From the NCBI GenBank assembly GCA_029204225.1, contig CM055092.1, positions 44,688,087 to 44,752,086 on the forward strand: a DNA stretch of 64,000 nucleotides. Direction: 5' to 3'. The position numbers and the translations under genes were made by a program. Each line of letters opens with the position of its first letter. Position 1 is the stretch's first letter. The notes beneath the pieces are model-generated. The model did not search any database, had not been told where the DNA came from, and worked only from the letters and a program-made list of their open reading frames with translations. This document shows positions 33,121 through 44,461 of the stretch, one piece after another. This DNA is from Diphasiastrum complanatum (lineage: Eukaryota > Streptophyta > Lycopodiopsida > Lycopodiales > Lycopodiaceae).

Positions 33121-33719
33121 CAGACTTGCTCATGAAATTGTTGAAATGATTCCTGGCTTGAGTTTCTCCCTCTTGATTCATACCTTCCACGACCAAATCT
33201 TCCACCTCATCCTCTAACTGCAAGAGCTTGATCATAGCCCCTATTACGATGATTCAAGTTCTCTTGACGTTGCTCTTCCTACAAAAGCAATCCACCTAGT
33301 GCTTCATAGGTTGGAAGGTTCTCTCTTGTGGCTACACTCGTCACAAACATCTGATGTGAATCACTGCACAATCTCATGATCCTGTACTTGTTCTCCAACT
33401 GTTGCTAATTGGTCACGAATCTCTTTGATCTTCAGTAGGTGATCGGCAATAGTTGCACCATCATCCATCCACAATGTATGCAACTTTGTCTTCAAAAATA
33501 GTATTCGAGATGTGTTTGTCATTTCAAACAATGTCTTCAATGTCTTCTTTCGGCCCTTCTAAATCCAAAATATAGGGAATAATGCCATCTCTAACTAATA
33601 AGTTGATGACATTCTATGCTTTCTATTTTCTCATGTCGAATGCCCGTTGATCTTCTTCAATCACTGGCCTTGTCTCTTCACCTGTCATGACCTCCCATAG
33701 CTCCGTTTGCTTGCTCACC
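33121..33719 (-). pseudogene. Second copy of the copia B gag
   Basis: The reverse complement matches 16440-16960 closely, including the gag segment before the knuckle and the 'LLKIKEI' part, with one deletion of about 20 bp near 33365 and another near 33541. It extends further 5' than the first copy, to VMTGEETRPVIEEDQRAFDM at 33630-33715. The rest of the element is absent on both sides. Confidence 0.8.
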
Positions 33720-34482
33720 AGCTGTGAAGTTTTTGTTGATGCCGTATCATACCAAGTATGTCTATTTCTTTACTTGTCTACTTCTTTACTTGTATCACTG
33801 TATCATCTATCCAATGGAATTCTTCTATGTTTTCTGCAGTGATCACTGGAGCTTAACTATAGTTTCTGTAAAAATTACATCAAATAATGTCGTAAATCTT
33901 TTTTGTGTAAATATGAATTCCACCAGCAACATACATAAAGATATTGACTCACTGCTGCCGGCTATATGTAAATATTTTCCTATAGAGAATCCCACAATAA
34001 GAACATGTGAAATTGTGAGCATTGAGGTAATCATTGAACATTTCTTGTGTATTTTTGTTTATCATCATTGTTTAGTGTCAGTATCTTTGTCTCATTATTA
34101 ATCATTTGAATGTATTGTAGACATTCCATCAAAATGACTCATTTAGCTATGCATGGTGTACTCTATACAATGCCAAATTATTTTTTGAGTGATACAATCT
34201 TCAAGAGGATGTTGATATTTCGAAGGTGAGTTATTAGCCCTTTCTCTTTTATATTCATTTAAGATATTGTTTGTTGTTAGTATTCATCTAATATATTGTT
34301 TATTGCAGTTTTCTCTCCATGACTATATAGCTGGCAAAGTGTATAGATTTCGACAGGAGCTCATCTTTAGTCTATTGGCCAGGTCAACTGCTGGACCAAA
34401 GACTGATGCTGGGCCTTCTAAGCCAGACGATGTTCAGATTTTAAATGAGGCTAGGCGATTTGTAAATACCCAAGCTGAATAG
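33720..34482 (+). pseudogene. ULP1-like (C48) cysteine protease remnant with introns
   Basis: Exon pieces: up to 33755, 33840-34026, 34121-34225 and 34309-34482. Introns 33756-33839, 34027-34120 and 34226-34308 are GT-AG and keep phase. The joined frame reads MPYHTNDHWSLTIV (the HW of the catalytic His), an NMNSTSNIH stretch in place of the usual LDS, QNDSFSYAWCTLYNAKLFF where a DCG catalytic Cys motif is expected, and YRFRQELIFSLLARS at the end. The nucleophile Cys is read as Tyr and a TGA follows after FFE. ULP1 domains are common passengers of plant DNA transposons. Only the C-terminal part is left; the left edge is the copia gag copy. Confidence 0.6.
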
Positions 34483-35100
34483 ATAGACATAGTTTCTTAC
34501 TGATATAGAGACATAGACATGCATTGAAAAACCCGACATATAGTAAATACATAAAAAGAATTACTTGCACAGTTGTACAAAATCCCCAAATTTGGGTGAT
34601 ATTTTATTGAATAATCGTGTTCTCTGTGGAAGAATAATTACAAGGCAAAGATGCCTTAGACTAAAGGTTTGTTGAATGGTTAGCTTGCATTAGGCATCTT
34701 GTCATGGTGTGAATAGTGTTAGATCTGCATTTAGAAAAATAGAAGTTGCCTTAATTTTAAGACAACAAAAAAGCCGAAAAAGCCAAAGGTGCCTTAAAAT
34801 GGTTCTTAAGGCATTCTAACCACTTTGTTGCATTTTTTGCGAAGGGGCAGAAAGGTGAAAAGGGTGAAGGTGCCTTTGGAATGGTTTCCAAGGTAGTCTA
34901 GCCACTTGGCCAGTGTGTCGCATTTTTCGCTAAAGTGCAAAATGTCATGAACAGTTTTGTTTCATTGTCGCGAATGATTTTGTTTCTTTTGAATTTTTTT
35001 TTTTTGTGTGCGGAAGGTCACAGAAACCTAGATACACGACTACACATCCCAGAATACATTTCATTCGAGCAATCAAGACAGTGAAAAACAAGGAGATGCA
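34483..35100. other. Spacer with short inverted repeats
   Basis: No gene seen. TGCCTTAA...TTAAGGCA at about 34789-34812 is a perfect 8-bp hairpin, and related GATGCCTTA/TTAGGCATC words flank 34650-34700, so a small decayed foldback element is possible. Confidence 0.4.
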
Positions 35101-35757
35101 TGAAAATAGAGCAATCAAATTATCAGTTTGGTTTTCAGAGCGAGATCGTTAGTGTCTCGCTGGTTGGCGCCTGATGCTCTGCTCTTTTGTTTTGTTCTGC
35201 TCGTTGGCAGACTTTCATGCACAATTGTTTTGTTTTTTGTCTTTTTTTGCTCTACACACACACACACTCTGTGTCTTGCTATGTTTCACTATATGTTCTT
35301 GATCCAAAAAAAGGAGTTTATATCTCCATTGTGTGGAGTTTACAAGACAGTTAAAATAGAGAATTACAAGAGTAGTTAACGCTAAACAACTAATTAGTTA
35401 ACTCTCCATCATTGCTATCCGTTTTAGCTAGGCGTGAAGTTTTGAGACTCCAAGCCTGTTGAGCTGCCAGCTGACAACGCGAAATATTCTCTTTCGTTTC
35501 TTTTGTTTGCTTTCGTTCCTTCCGTTCTTTTCGTTCCCCTTCGCTTTGCGTCATTTTGCGGATTCTTACGGTCCTGCAACACTTTGCGGTTTTGCGGTCT
35601 TGCAAGCTTGTTTGATTTTTGCAAACGATTTGCGAATCGTTCGTTCTTCGTTCTTCTTGGAGGCACGCGAATCTTTCGCGAATCGTTCGACCTTCGAGTC
35701 AAGGTTCGTTGACTTTCGAGTTGTGGCAAAGTTGTAAGAGTTCACCAATTCTGACAC
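35100..35757 (-). repeat. LTR-like region 3' of copia C
   Basis: On the minus strand it starts TGTCAGAATTGG directly after the copia C reading frame tail. It contains CGCGAATCTTTCGCG at 35666-35680 and related words, a purine-rich run, a TATAAA-type box near 35320 (GGAGATATAAACTCC) and a GT run at 35258-35270. This is the usual position of a 3' LTR. The far end is not defined. Confidence 0.5.
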
Positions 35758-37370
35758 TATCTCTTGAACCTTGCAGCTTTGCATGTTTAATCCAATTGCT
35801 CTTCTTTGGTTGGTGAAGAGTGGCTTGTTGAGCGGCTTCGTGAGTAGATCTGAAATCATGTTTTCAGATCTTATGTACTGGACCTGGAGCTCTCCTTTCG
35901 AGATTAAATCTCAAATGTGATGGTACTTCAGAGGTATGTGTTTTGCATTTGGATGAAAGACAAGATCCCGGGACAGATAAATGGCACTTTGAGAGTCCAT
36001 CATCGTCATGCATGGTCCTCCTTCTGGTATCTCGATTGCTTCCAACATCATTTGTAACCACACTACCTCGTTCACCACCTTCGAAGCTGTGACGTATTCA
36101 GCTTCGCAAGAGGATTGAGCTACAAAAGGTTTGCTTTTTGCATATCCAGTTGATTGCAGCTTCGCATGCTATTGAACATCCTCCAGTTATGGACTTGTTG
36201 TCATCTTTGCAGCTCGCCCAGCTTGCATCACTATAGTGGTGCAGCTCGAATCCTTTTTCTTTGTTTTCAGCTTTGTATGCTAATCCCATATTTTGGGTAC
36301 CCTTCAGATACTGTAGGATTCGTTTTGCCATTTTCCAATGTGCCATGCCAGGATTGGAAGAGAATTGGCTTAAAGCATAAACAGAGAAGGCTAAATCGAG
36401 TTTGGTACAAATTGTAAGGTACATCAGACTACCGATTAGGTTTTGATAGGATATACCTACCATCTTCTGTTCTTCTTCTTCTATTTTTGGACAATCTTGC
36501 TTTGTCAGCTTGGCTCTAGCTATCATTGGTGTGGTCTTTTCCTTGCAATCCATCATGTGGTACTGCTTGAGCACCTTTCCGGCATATTCTGACTGACTCA
36601 AGTGCATTTTGCCCTTTGTTCGATCTCTTCTGATTTCCAGCCCGAGGCATTTTGTTACTTCTCCTAGATCTGTGCTTTCAAATTTCTCAGAAATCTGACT
36701 CTTCGTGTCCTTGATTTGTATCAAGGAGCTACCTATCATTAGGGAATCATCCACAAAGATAGTCAGTATAACAAAATATTTTCCTATTCTTTTTATGTAG
36801 ACATTATAGTTTTTTTGGAATGTGCTTGTATGCTGGACATCCGAACACACGTACGTATGATAGATCAAGCTTTCTACCTATCCACATCTCATATAGTGTC
36901 TTGTTTTCCAGCGTTGTCATTGTTGATTTGTTCTGCAGGTGTACAGCTGCAACTATTGCCTCATCCCAGAATTGACTTGGCAATTGGGCCTGTGCCATCA
37001 TGCATCTGGCTCCTTCGACTATGTTTCTTCTTTCTGCGACACCATTATATTCTGGCTTGTACGCAGGTGTGAACTGATATTCAATTTCCTATTCTTGGTA
37101 GAATTTTGAGAATTATTTGCTCTTGTACTCACCTCCATTGTCAGATCTAATGATCTGTATCTTCTTTGAGGCGTGTCTCTCTGCAAATGCCACGAACTTC
37201 TTGAAGGAATCAAATACCTCAAATTTCTTCTTTAGGTAGTAGATCATAGCCATCCATATGTAATCATCTATGAACATTAGAAAATACCTCGAACCTGAAA
37301 GCGAATCCATCTTCATCGGTCCACAGACATCAGAGTGGACGAGCTCAAGAACTTCCTTAATCAAACTAAT
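35758..37370 (-). pseudogene. Copia C: integrase, reverse transcriptase and RNase H, minus strand
   Basis: Right to left: integrase HSDVCGPMKMDSLSGSRYF and RSDNGGEYKSK (37364-37113), integrase end SQFWDEAIVAAVHLQNKS and RVFGCPAYKHIP (37001-36804), then a 256-codon frame (36868-36098) beginning in the reverse transcriptase palm (ILTIFVDDSLMIGSS) through SEYAGKVLKQYHMMDC to RNase H (HHYSDASWASCKDDNKS). The N-terminal half of reverse transcriptase is deleted between 36810 and 36870. The last part (36060-35760) ends in LLTKPLNKPLF. Gag and protease are missing. A different copia lineage from A, B and G. Confidence 0.85.
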
Positions 37371-37379
37371 ATCAGTCGG

Positions 37380-38000
37380 GATTGTATCTAATCTATAACT
37401 AATAGAACAGTATTAGTTCTGATTGAATATGCATGCGAAAATTATGTGCGGAAGTAAGAGACAACTTAAGACAATTTTAGACAATTAGAAACTGTTGATC
37501 AAAAACAAATTTGTGATTCTGAATCTAATTTAGTATACATCTCTTGTTGTCTTATCTCGCTATTGTGTCTCTGATTGAATAAGTTGGTTATAATGAGTAG
37601 TGCACATGTATTTATATTGCTATAGGACAGGTTTTTTGTCCTTTCATTTATAGGTCTTTGGCCTTTCAATTCTGTAATAGTAGATCTAACCATTTACGAT
37701 GGTTGATATTCAAATAGACGCTTCGTTTTTAAGGTCGAATGATTTCTGTTCATGAATATTTCACGATAGTCTATCTCTTCTACTCAGCTTTGTGTTTCGC
37801 GAATTATTCGCAACAATTGTCTCTTCGTGACATTTTGTGTTTCGCAAATTGTTCGCGACTGATGACAATTATTGAGCTTGAAGTAGAATCCAGAACATTT
37901 TGCAAATTGTTCGTGACAATTTTGCAACATCTGAGGTTTGAACAAGAAACAGAATATTTTTGCGACAAGATTCTGTTCGCAAATCTTTTGAGTTGATTGC
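37380..38000 (-). repeat. LTR-like region on the 5' side of copia C
   Basis: On the minus strand it carries a TATA box (AATATAAATAC, 37611-37618) and then an AT-rich transcribed-like stretch up to the integrase, with no primer site left. Imperfect palindromes built on TTCGCGAAT/ATTCGCGAA lie at 37797-37813, 37841-37858 and 37898-37916. It is not simply the same as the 3' flank, though both share this CGCGAA style. Confidence 0.4.
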
Positions 38001-38660
38001 AAGACAAATGCTGGGACAAACAGATTGGTGTGCTTAGAAAAAATCCCATTCTTGAATTTTGCAGTAGATGGAACATGTGCAGGCATGATCCTTTCCATGA
38101 TGACCAAATGTGTTTTATCTCGGATGATTAAACGCCTCCTTAAAATATATCATTTGCATATGGTACACACAGCAACATGTGTACTGCTCCTTCAGTTTCT
38201 GGACAAAATAAGACTTCAACGCCTCAAAGCATCTAAGAGATATCTATACTTCTGGGTGAGCCCTTCTGAATCTTCAAAACAGCTCGACCTGTGGCCTAAA
38301 AACCTTACAGCTTACTAAAAGAACATAATAATATGCCTAAGAATTACCACCTAAGTTGATACAACCCGACTTCAACATTAAACCAAACATAATTTGTTTG
38401 TAAAATTCATAGCAATATGAATCAAACGAGAGAAAATGAGAAAACGAAAGCATGAAGAGTGTTAGTCAAAATTTTTGAACCATACGATTGTATCATATTC
38501 CAAAATGTCACCACAATGCTCCCTTTCCAATGGCATGGCCTTCCTTGTGGATGTTTCAAGTCCAACAAAGAACCGTTTATGATACCATGCCTTCAATAAG
38601 GAAAAAATAAGGGCTACACCCCTTCCTAGAATTGGGAACGTTGACTATCTTTAACTCTAT
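38001..38660. other. No gene seen
   Basis: AT-rich DNA with only short frames (for example 38025-38318) lacking motifs. It ends at a microsatellite. Confidence 0.5.
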
Positions 38661-38666
38661 CAAAAG

Positions 38667-38720
<54 letters not shown>
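38667..38720. repeat. Compound microsatellite (CT)n(AT)n
   Basis: About 13 CT followed directly by about 14 AT repeats, then a CGCTCTCGCTCTC tail. Confidence 0.97.
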
Positions 38721-38722
<2 letters not shown>

Positions 38723-38798
38723 CTCTCGCTCTCCCTAACAAAATCTGCTGAAACCACGTCATATATTATAATTATATTTCAGGATACACTAAGAAATA

Positions 38799-40735
38799 TT
38801 GGTTCAGCTCAATACAGTGTTGGTTCACTCGAAACTTCTTAAAGATTCCTTCTACATTAAAGTCATTGTTAACATTTGGAGTGTTTTCATTACCACTGAT
38901 TTATATTCAAGAAGTCTTATCGTGTTACACGACAAAATTGATTTCAAACCCCCTCACTGCACGTCGAAGAGCTGTTTAAAAGCTTCTTATAGCAACAAAG
39001 TATCAGAGCGGTAGAAAGTACCAACAGGTAGGACCAAAGTATTAAAGTATCTTATAGTACCAAAGTACAAAACATCTAATATTACAAAAAGTATTAAATA
39101 TGCAGAAAGTACAAGAACCTTAATTGGTAGTTTGGAGGATCAAAATTGCTACATGATAGGTTGAAATAGTACCAATCTTTGGTACTCTAAAGTCTCAAGA
39201 ACACGTAAACATTACAAAAATAGTACAAATTTTGTAAAATTGGTAGTAGCTAAAGCTTAGATTCCACCAATTGGTAAACAACACTAAAATAGTACCAAAA
39301 AGACCACAAAGGATTGTATGCGAGCTGCAAACACAAATAAATATAAAGAAAAACGTACCTAATTTTTGTAGTTTTATGCGTAAAATATGGTCACGAGAAG
39401 TCTAAATAGTACCTATTTGGTAGATTTCAAAATAAAACTTAGACACTTAGTATAAAAGACCTAATTTGGTAGTCATCAGTAGGGTCAAATTGGTTTACAA
39501 TAATTTTTTGTAGTACAAATCTTTCATATTGAAGTGTTTCACCAACACAAAAATAGTACCAAAACAATACAAAATATGTAGAATTAGTACCTGACACTGG
39601 TGCACTGGTGCAGCTCAATACAGTGTTGGTTCACTCGAAACTTCTTAAAGATTCCTTCAACATTAAAGTCATTGTTAACATCTTCAAAGTGAAATTGAGG
39701 AGTATTCTCATTACCATTGATCTATATTCAAAAAGTCTTATCATGTTACATGTAGAAAGTACCTGCAGGTAGTACCAAAACATCATATACGGGCAGTACC
39801 AAAGTATCATACACAGGTAGTACCAGAAAGGTAGAAAGTACTTGCAGGTAGTACCAAAGCATTATACAGGTAGTACCAAAGTATCATACATAGGTAGTAC
39901 CAGGAAGGTAGAAAGTACCTATAGGTAGTACCAAAGCATTATACAGGTAGTACCAAAGAAAGCATCATATACAAATAGTACCAAAGTACCAAAGCATCTT
40001 ATAGTACCAAAATACTAAACATGTAGAAAGTAAAAGAACCTTAATTGGTAGTCTGGAGGATCAAAATAGTTACATGATAGGTTCAAATAGTACCAATCTT
40101 TGGTACTCAAAATTTTTAGAAACATGTAAACAATACAAAAATAGTACAAATTTTTTAAAATTGGTAGTAACTAAAGCTTAAATTCCACCAATTGGTAAAC
40201 AACACTAAAATAGTATCAAAAAGATCACAAAGGATTGTATGCGAGCTGTGAACACAAATAAATATAGAGAAAAAAGTATCTAATTTTATAGTTTTATGTG
40301 TAAAATATGGTGACGAGACGTCTAAATAGTACCTATTTGGTAAACTTTAAAATAAAACCGAGACACTTAGCATAAAAGACCTGATTTGGTAGTCAGTAGG
40401 ATCAAAATTGGTTTACGATAAGTTCTTGTAGTACCAATCTTTCATATTAAAGAGTTTCACCAACACAAAAGTAGTACCAAAATAGTACAAAATATGTAAA
40501 ATTAGTACCTGACACTGGTGCAGCTCAATACGGTGTTGGTTCACTCGAAACTTTTTAAAGATTCCTTCTACATTAAAGTCATTGTTAACATCTTCAAAGT
40601 GAACTTGAGGAGTATTCTCATTACCACTAATCTATATTCAAGAAGTCTTATCATGTTACAGGTAGAAAGTACCTGCAAGTAGTACCAAAGCATCATATAC
40701 AGGTAGTACCAAAGTATCATACACATTAGAGGAGT
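38799..40735. repeat. Kilobase-scale tandem repeat with nested GGTAGTACCAAA array
   Basis: The phrase CAGTGTTGGTTCACTCGAAA starts at about 38815, 39620 and (one change) 40531, giving two full units of about 0.80 and 0.91 kb and a partial third. Each unit contains AAGATTCCTTCTACATTAAAG, a cluster of GGTAGTACCAAA(A/G)(C/T)ATCATA(C/T)A repeats, and many scattered AGTACC words. GGTA-G-TACC is itself a small palindrome. A primer-site-like GTATCAGAGCGG at 39001-39012 suggests a retrotransposon edge. No protein frame. Confidence 0.8.
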
Positions 40736-40909
40736 TCTCAATATCAGAAAGACCCTTTAAGGAATGCCATGCAGGATAAAAAAAAAATATCAAAATAAAA
40801 AAAACACTATTGCTTATTTGCTTGCCCCCACCACTCCCGAGGCCTCCTCAACTCCCAATGATCTAACCATGGTGTCTACAGTCATAGTTAACAACTCTGA
40901 ACTATTCAC

Positions 40910-41222
40910 AATCTAACTTGTCAAAATTCGAAAATACATTCCATCCATTGGATCTAGAATATGACTGCCATCCCCAAATTCAAATCGGGGAAAATAGCAA
41001 AATGTATGAATATGCATTCCCTCCACTGAATGAAAATTTGAACGCCATCTCCAAATATGGACGCCATTCACATTGGATAGAGAATATGAGCGCCATCTCC
41101 AAATATGAGCACCATTTCCAAAATGTATGAATATGCATTCCCTCAACAAGAATGAAAATATGAGTGCCATCTTCACATCGGACTGAATATATGAGCGCCA
41201 TCTCCAAATTTGAATCAAACAG
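40910..41222. repeat. Degenerate minisatellite around GAGCGCCATCTCCAAATATG
   Basis: About ten imperfect units of 20-30 bp with GCCATCTCCAAAT and AATGTATGAATATGCATTCC as the main words. Minus-strand frames of about 100 codons across it read YLEMALIFS-type repeats and are a by-product. Confidence 0.75.
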
Positions 41223-41253
41223 AGTATATAGTATAATAAAAGATAAGTGTTTG

Positions 41254-41391
41254 GTCGTCAATGTAGTATAGAGGTTCGTCGCTGGGAGCGGCAACCTCGC
41301 CTTCACCTACATAGCAAGAAGAGAGAGTGATAAGTTCCAAGTAGCGAGAGGCTTGGGAGGCCCAAACTATTCGGTCGCTACTTGGAGAGAG
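41254..41391 (+). repeat. Dispersed repeat M1, copy 1
   Basis: Shares about 140 bp with 48240-48382: GTCGTCAATGTAGTATAGAG, GCTGGGAGCGGCAACCTCGC, CCAAGTAGCGAGAGGCTTGG. A hairpin is formed by CCAAGTAGCGA (41337-41347) and TCGCTACTTGG (41375-41385). In the second copy a long GA run begins exactly where this copy has GGAGAGAGATT. Confidence 0.8.
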
Positions 41392-41735
41392 ATTAACATA
41401 GCAAAGTTCCTCTTAACAAGTCAAGACCAAAATCTTTTAAAACCCTTTATTCATAGACTAACAAGGTAACACATAGCTAAAAATTAAACAGTACTAAAAA
41501 AGCACCATAAAGCAAAACATATCTCAAGACATCTAGTTGGTACCTGCCATCATCCCACCACACAAAACCGCACAAGTTAATATAGTGAGAACGACACGTG
41601 TCAACGCTGAATGTCAGTTGTTATCCATGTATAAAATACGTTAAGCTCAACTAATCAACTTGCAAAGTAAAATAAAGTTTATTGTAGTCCAATCTTCCCT
41701 TACTAGTTTTTTGTTATGAGTACTACGTCAACACC

Positions 41736-42245
41736 ATGCAAGCACCATATCAGAGCATCCGCCATACTGATCAGTTTGATGGTTTTTGGTTTGTGTTGTT
41801 AAATAAAACACATTACGCATTTGAAAACAAGCCAAAAGACATAGCTAATAATGAGCGCGTAAGCGGTTTGTACCGGTACATGAGTTTTGTGGCAAATCCA
41901 TGCCATCCCATCACTCTTGTCTATAAACTGACAATGTATGGTGCTCGTGACTTCTTGAGCAAATCCATGTTATACAAGAGTCTGCAAACCTTACTTACCG
42001 TTCTTACAATTTTAAGTCATATTAGTACTTTAAGACATTACCCGAGAAGTGCAAATAAACATTTGTGTAAGCCTATTCATACTAAGACTGGGGTAGATCC
42101 CTGCCATTCCGATCCTATGCATGAATTCGTTCTTGGTACAAAACCATGCACTTACAAGAACATACAAGAAGTACGCAAATCCTTGTCTAGAAATCAGTCT
42201 GCTATATATTCCAGGGTTATGATCATTCAAAAAAACAAGCATTGA
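41736..42245 (+). CDS. Unassigned 169-codon ORF
   Basis: Starts MQAPYQSIRHTDQFDGFWFV and ends in a Lys/Asn-rich tail. Contains several Cys and His (CHP, CKP, CHSDPMH) but no pattern I recognise. No convincing promoter or splice context. It may be chance or part of an old element. Confidence 0.2.
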   Translation: MQAPYQSIRHTDQFDGFWFVLLNKTHYAFENKPKDIANNERVSGLYRYMSFVANPCHPITLVYKLTMYGARDFLSKSMLYKSLQTLLTVLTILSHISTLRHYPRSANKHLCKPIHTKTGVDPCHSDPMHEFVLGTKPCTYKNIQEVRKSLSRNQSAIYSRVMIIQKNKH

Positions 42246-42950
42246 TCTATTATGTGAAAAATATATACGATTATCATATCATACTACGTTGTTTTTTTTA
42301 AAAGAACCTTTATCAAGCTTACTCTGTCACCCTTTCTTTTGAGCCATACTTAATAGAAACTTGTGAAAATACATGTTTTTCTGACCTGAATGGTAGATGA
42401 GACCGATTCTTCATGTTCATGGTATGTAAAAGCAAGGATTAACCTTCTGTATCCATATCTAGAAAACGTAATAGCATAGAAACATGTCTATGAGTACTCC
42501 GATTAGTTTATAGCACATACCAAATGAGTTTGTTGTCTTCTTTTGAAAGCAAATTCCGGAGTGTAAATGTTCCGAGTGTCATACGTACCTTTATACTTGT
42601 TGTCAACCGGAGTATACCTAACTCCTTTGTGCTCTTTTATGCTGTAAAACTATATGAGACAGAGATAATCATGTATATAATCATTACTCTATTATCGTAG
42701 TGAGATTTCTTCCGATACTAAGACACATACACTTAGATAACATTCGATTATAGTCGTTTCTTTCATCAACCGTCAGTATATTGTGATAACGACACATTTC
42801 TAGCATATATGTGTGAGAACTTGTGAAGAATAAAGCATGCATCGTTGTCAACCCAGCAAGCTATGCTAGTTTGCATACATCTACTCGCTGGTCAGTGATT
42901 TCCAGCAAAAAATCTCAGCGTTGACAACGCTATTATGTGCCACCATACTC
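42246..42950. other. No gene seen
   Basis: AT-rich single-copy-looking DNA without a recognisable frame or repeat. Confidence 0.5.
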
Positions 42951-42953
42951 GCG

Positions 42954-43379
42954 CTATAGCATTCCATCAATACTATTAGCTACCTCAGTGATTTCATGTT
43001 TATATGGTAGCGCTAAAACAGCCTTCATCGTTGCAGATAGGCTCAGATTCGAGAGCTTACAGATGGCCATCGCTGGCAAGTATTGCAAGTATTGCAAGCT
43101 CATGCATACAACGATATTTGCTCTTCTCATATGCTTGCTATCAAAGCTACTGCGGAAATGACTAGAATACCAAAGGTTACAACCGAAATCATTCATCTCT
43201 TTTGCATATAAAGCTTTCATAGCAGAAGTGAACAAGTAAGAAGGCCACGTACCAAATTGTTTCGGAGTATGCTCTCTGATCGTTGCGATGTAAGCTCTCA
43301 CACTGCATTTCTTGTCAAGCCGAAGTAGAAGGTAAAAGAGGATGATGAGAGAGGAGGAGAGAGGGCGTGGAGAAAGCAT
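42954..43379 (-). CDS. Unassigned 141-codon ORF behind a TATA box
   Basis: The frame opens with a hydrophobic, signal-like start (MLSPRPLSSSLIILFYLLLR). After KQFG a GTACGTGG sequence could be a splice donor (about 43258). A TATA box lies on the same strand at 43395-43406, but only 16 nt upstream of this ATG, too close for it to be in the transcript; a downstream Met or a non-coding RNA is more likely. No family recognised. Confidence 0.2.
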   Translation of the reverse strand: MLSPRPLSSSLIILFYLLLRLDKKCSVRAYIATIREHTPKQFGTWPSYLFTSAMKALYAKEMNDFGCNLWYSSHFRSSFDSKHMRRANIVVCMSLQYLQYLPAMAICKLSNLSLSATMKAVLALPYKHEITEVANSIDGML

Positions 43380-43394
43380 TCAAGCCCAATCCAT

Positions 43395-43406
43395 CCTTAT
43401 ATAAAT
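43395..43406 (-). promoter_or_regulatory. Candidate TATA box
   Basis: On the minus strand ATTTATATAAGG is a good plant TATA element in otherwise mixed sequence. Expected transcription start near 43365. Confidence 0.35.
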
Positions 43407-43607
43407 GCATTTGAAACAAGAGTACCCAAGAAGCAAAGTAATCGTGTTCGTAGGAAATGCCTTCATTGATCTTGACCGTTGAAGTGCCATTTGTGGTTTT
43501 CAAATTTCCCTCCAAAAGTTACAAAGGGTCATATATCTCTCTTTAAAAAAAAAAAAACCAAAAACCAAGGGCTAAGTGTACAATGAAGAAGTTGCGTACC
43601 ATTCATG

Positions 43608-43610
<3 letters not shown>

Positions 43611-43677
<67 letters not shown>
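43611..43677. repeat. (GA)n microsatellite
   Basis: About 33 uninterrupted GA repeats, directly followed by dispersed repeat R2. Confidence 0.98.
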
Positions 43678-43681
<4 letters not shown>

Positions 43682-44015
43682 ATTAAGAAGAGAATGGAAG
43701 ATGATACAATACATAGGAAATGGCTCCCTCTTATAGATTTTAGAGGTGAGCCTCCTTCACTCTCATTGGCCTTCATTGGGGCAAGGATTCTAATCCAAGC
43801 CTTTAAAATAAACACAACTTAAATCTATTGGTGCTAAGAAAGCACAAGGGCACTCACATGATTCATGTGAGTTTTAAGTTGGGCCCTTTTAGCTTTTTTA
43901 TTTGCAACTTGACTTAGGCCCTCTAATGTCATTTTTGAGTTTTAAGCCTCTAGTTTCTTATTCCTTGGAATTACAACTTGCTACTTGTGCTCATTGTGGT
44001 TGGGCTTATAAGCGC
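43677..44015 (+). repeat. Dispersed repeat R2, copy 1
   Basis: About 340 bp from GTTTTATTAAGAAGAGAATG to GGGCTTATAAGCGC, with high similarity to 48559-48902. In both copies a GA tract adjoins the left end. Features such as TAGGAATTACAACTTGC and the CACATGATTCATGTG palindrome (about 43855-43870) are conserved. Type of element unknown; it may be part of an LTR. Confidence 0.8.
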
Positions 44016-44461
44016 AAGATGCCAGTGCCCTCGCACTTATCACCCTACTTACAATGTACTATGACGGGGCCCATTAGGTAAGGCTTGGCCAATAGTATTG
44101 TAAGTGGTGGGACCCACTTTTTAATAATTGTGCAAGAAATACCCACAACAGGGTCCATGGCCCAAAGTAGTGCCAGTTCCTCGGCAGTAGGCTGCGGCTA
44201 TCGTGAAGGATCACTGTTGTCGATTATTTTATTGCTGGGACATGGGTGTTTTAGGAAAAGCGTGGATAGAATTCGCTTACGTAAAACCTGAGGCTTTACT
44301 AGTGGACGATCAGCAAGAACCAGGACTTGCCAGATTTTCAATAATACTCATAAGGGTCTGGTGGCCATTCTGGATAACCTTGTTCATCAACAATTGGGTA
44401 GTTGAGACATTCCATTAGAGTATTCCAAGATAAAACTGGATCCTCATAGATTGGCGCAACT
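44016..44461 (-). other. Possible retroelement coding scrap beyond LTR-like module copy D
   Basis: On the minus strand a frame of about 43 codons (44461 down to about 44340) reads PIYEDPVLSWNTLMECLNYP then EWPPDPYEYY before stops. It has the look of a retroelement polyprotein leader but no diagnostic motif. Confidence 0.25.

Noticed and set aside
43529-43822. ORFs of Ser-Leu or Arg-Glu repeats across GA tracts (also at 48.0-48.7 and 63.4-63.7 kb)
   Set aside because: They are translations of dinucleotide microsatellites, not genes.
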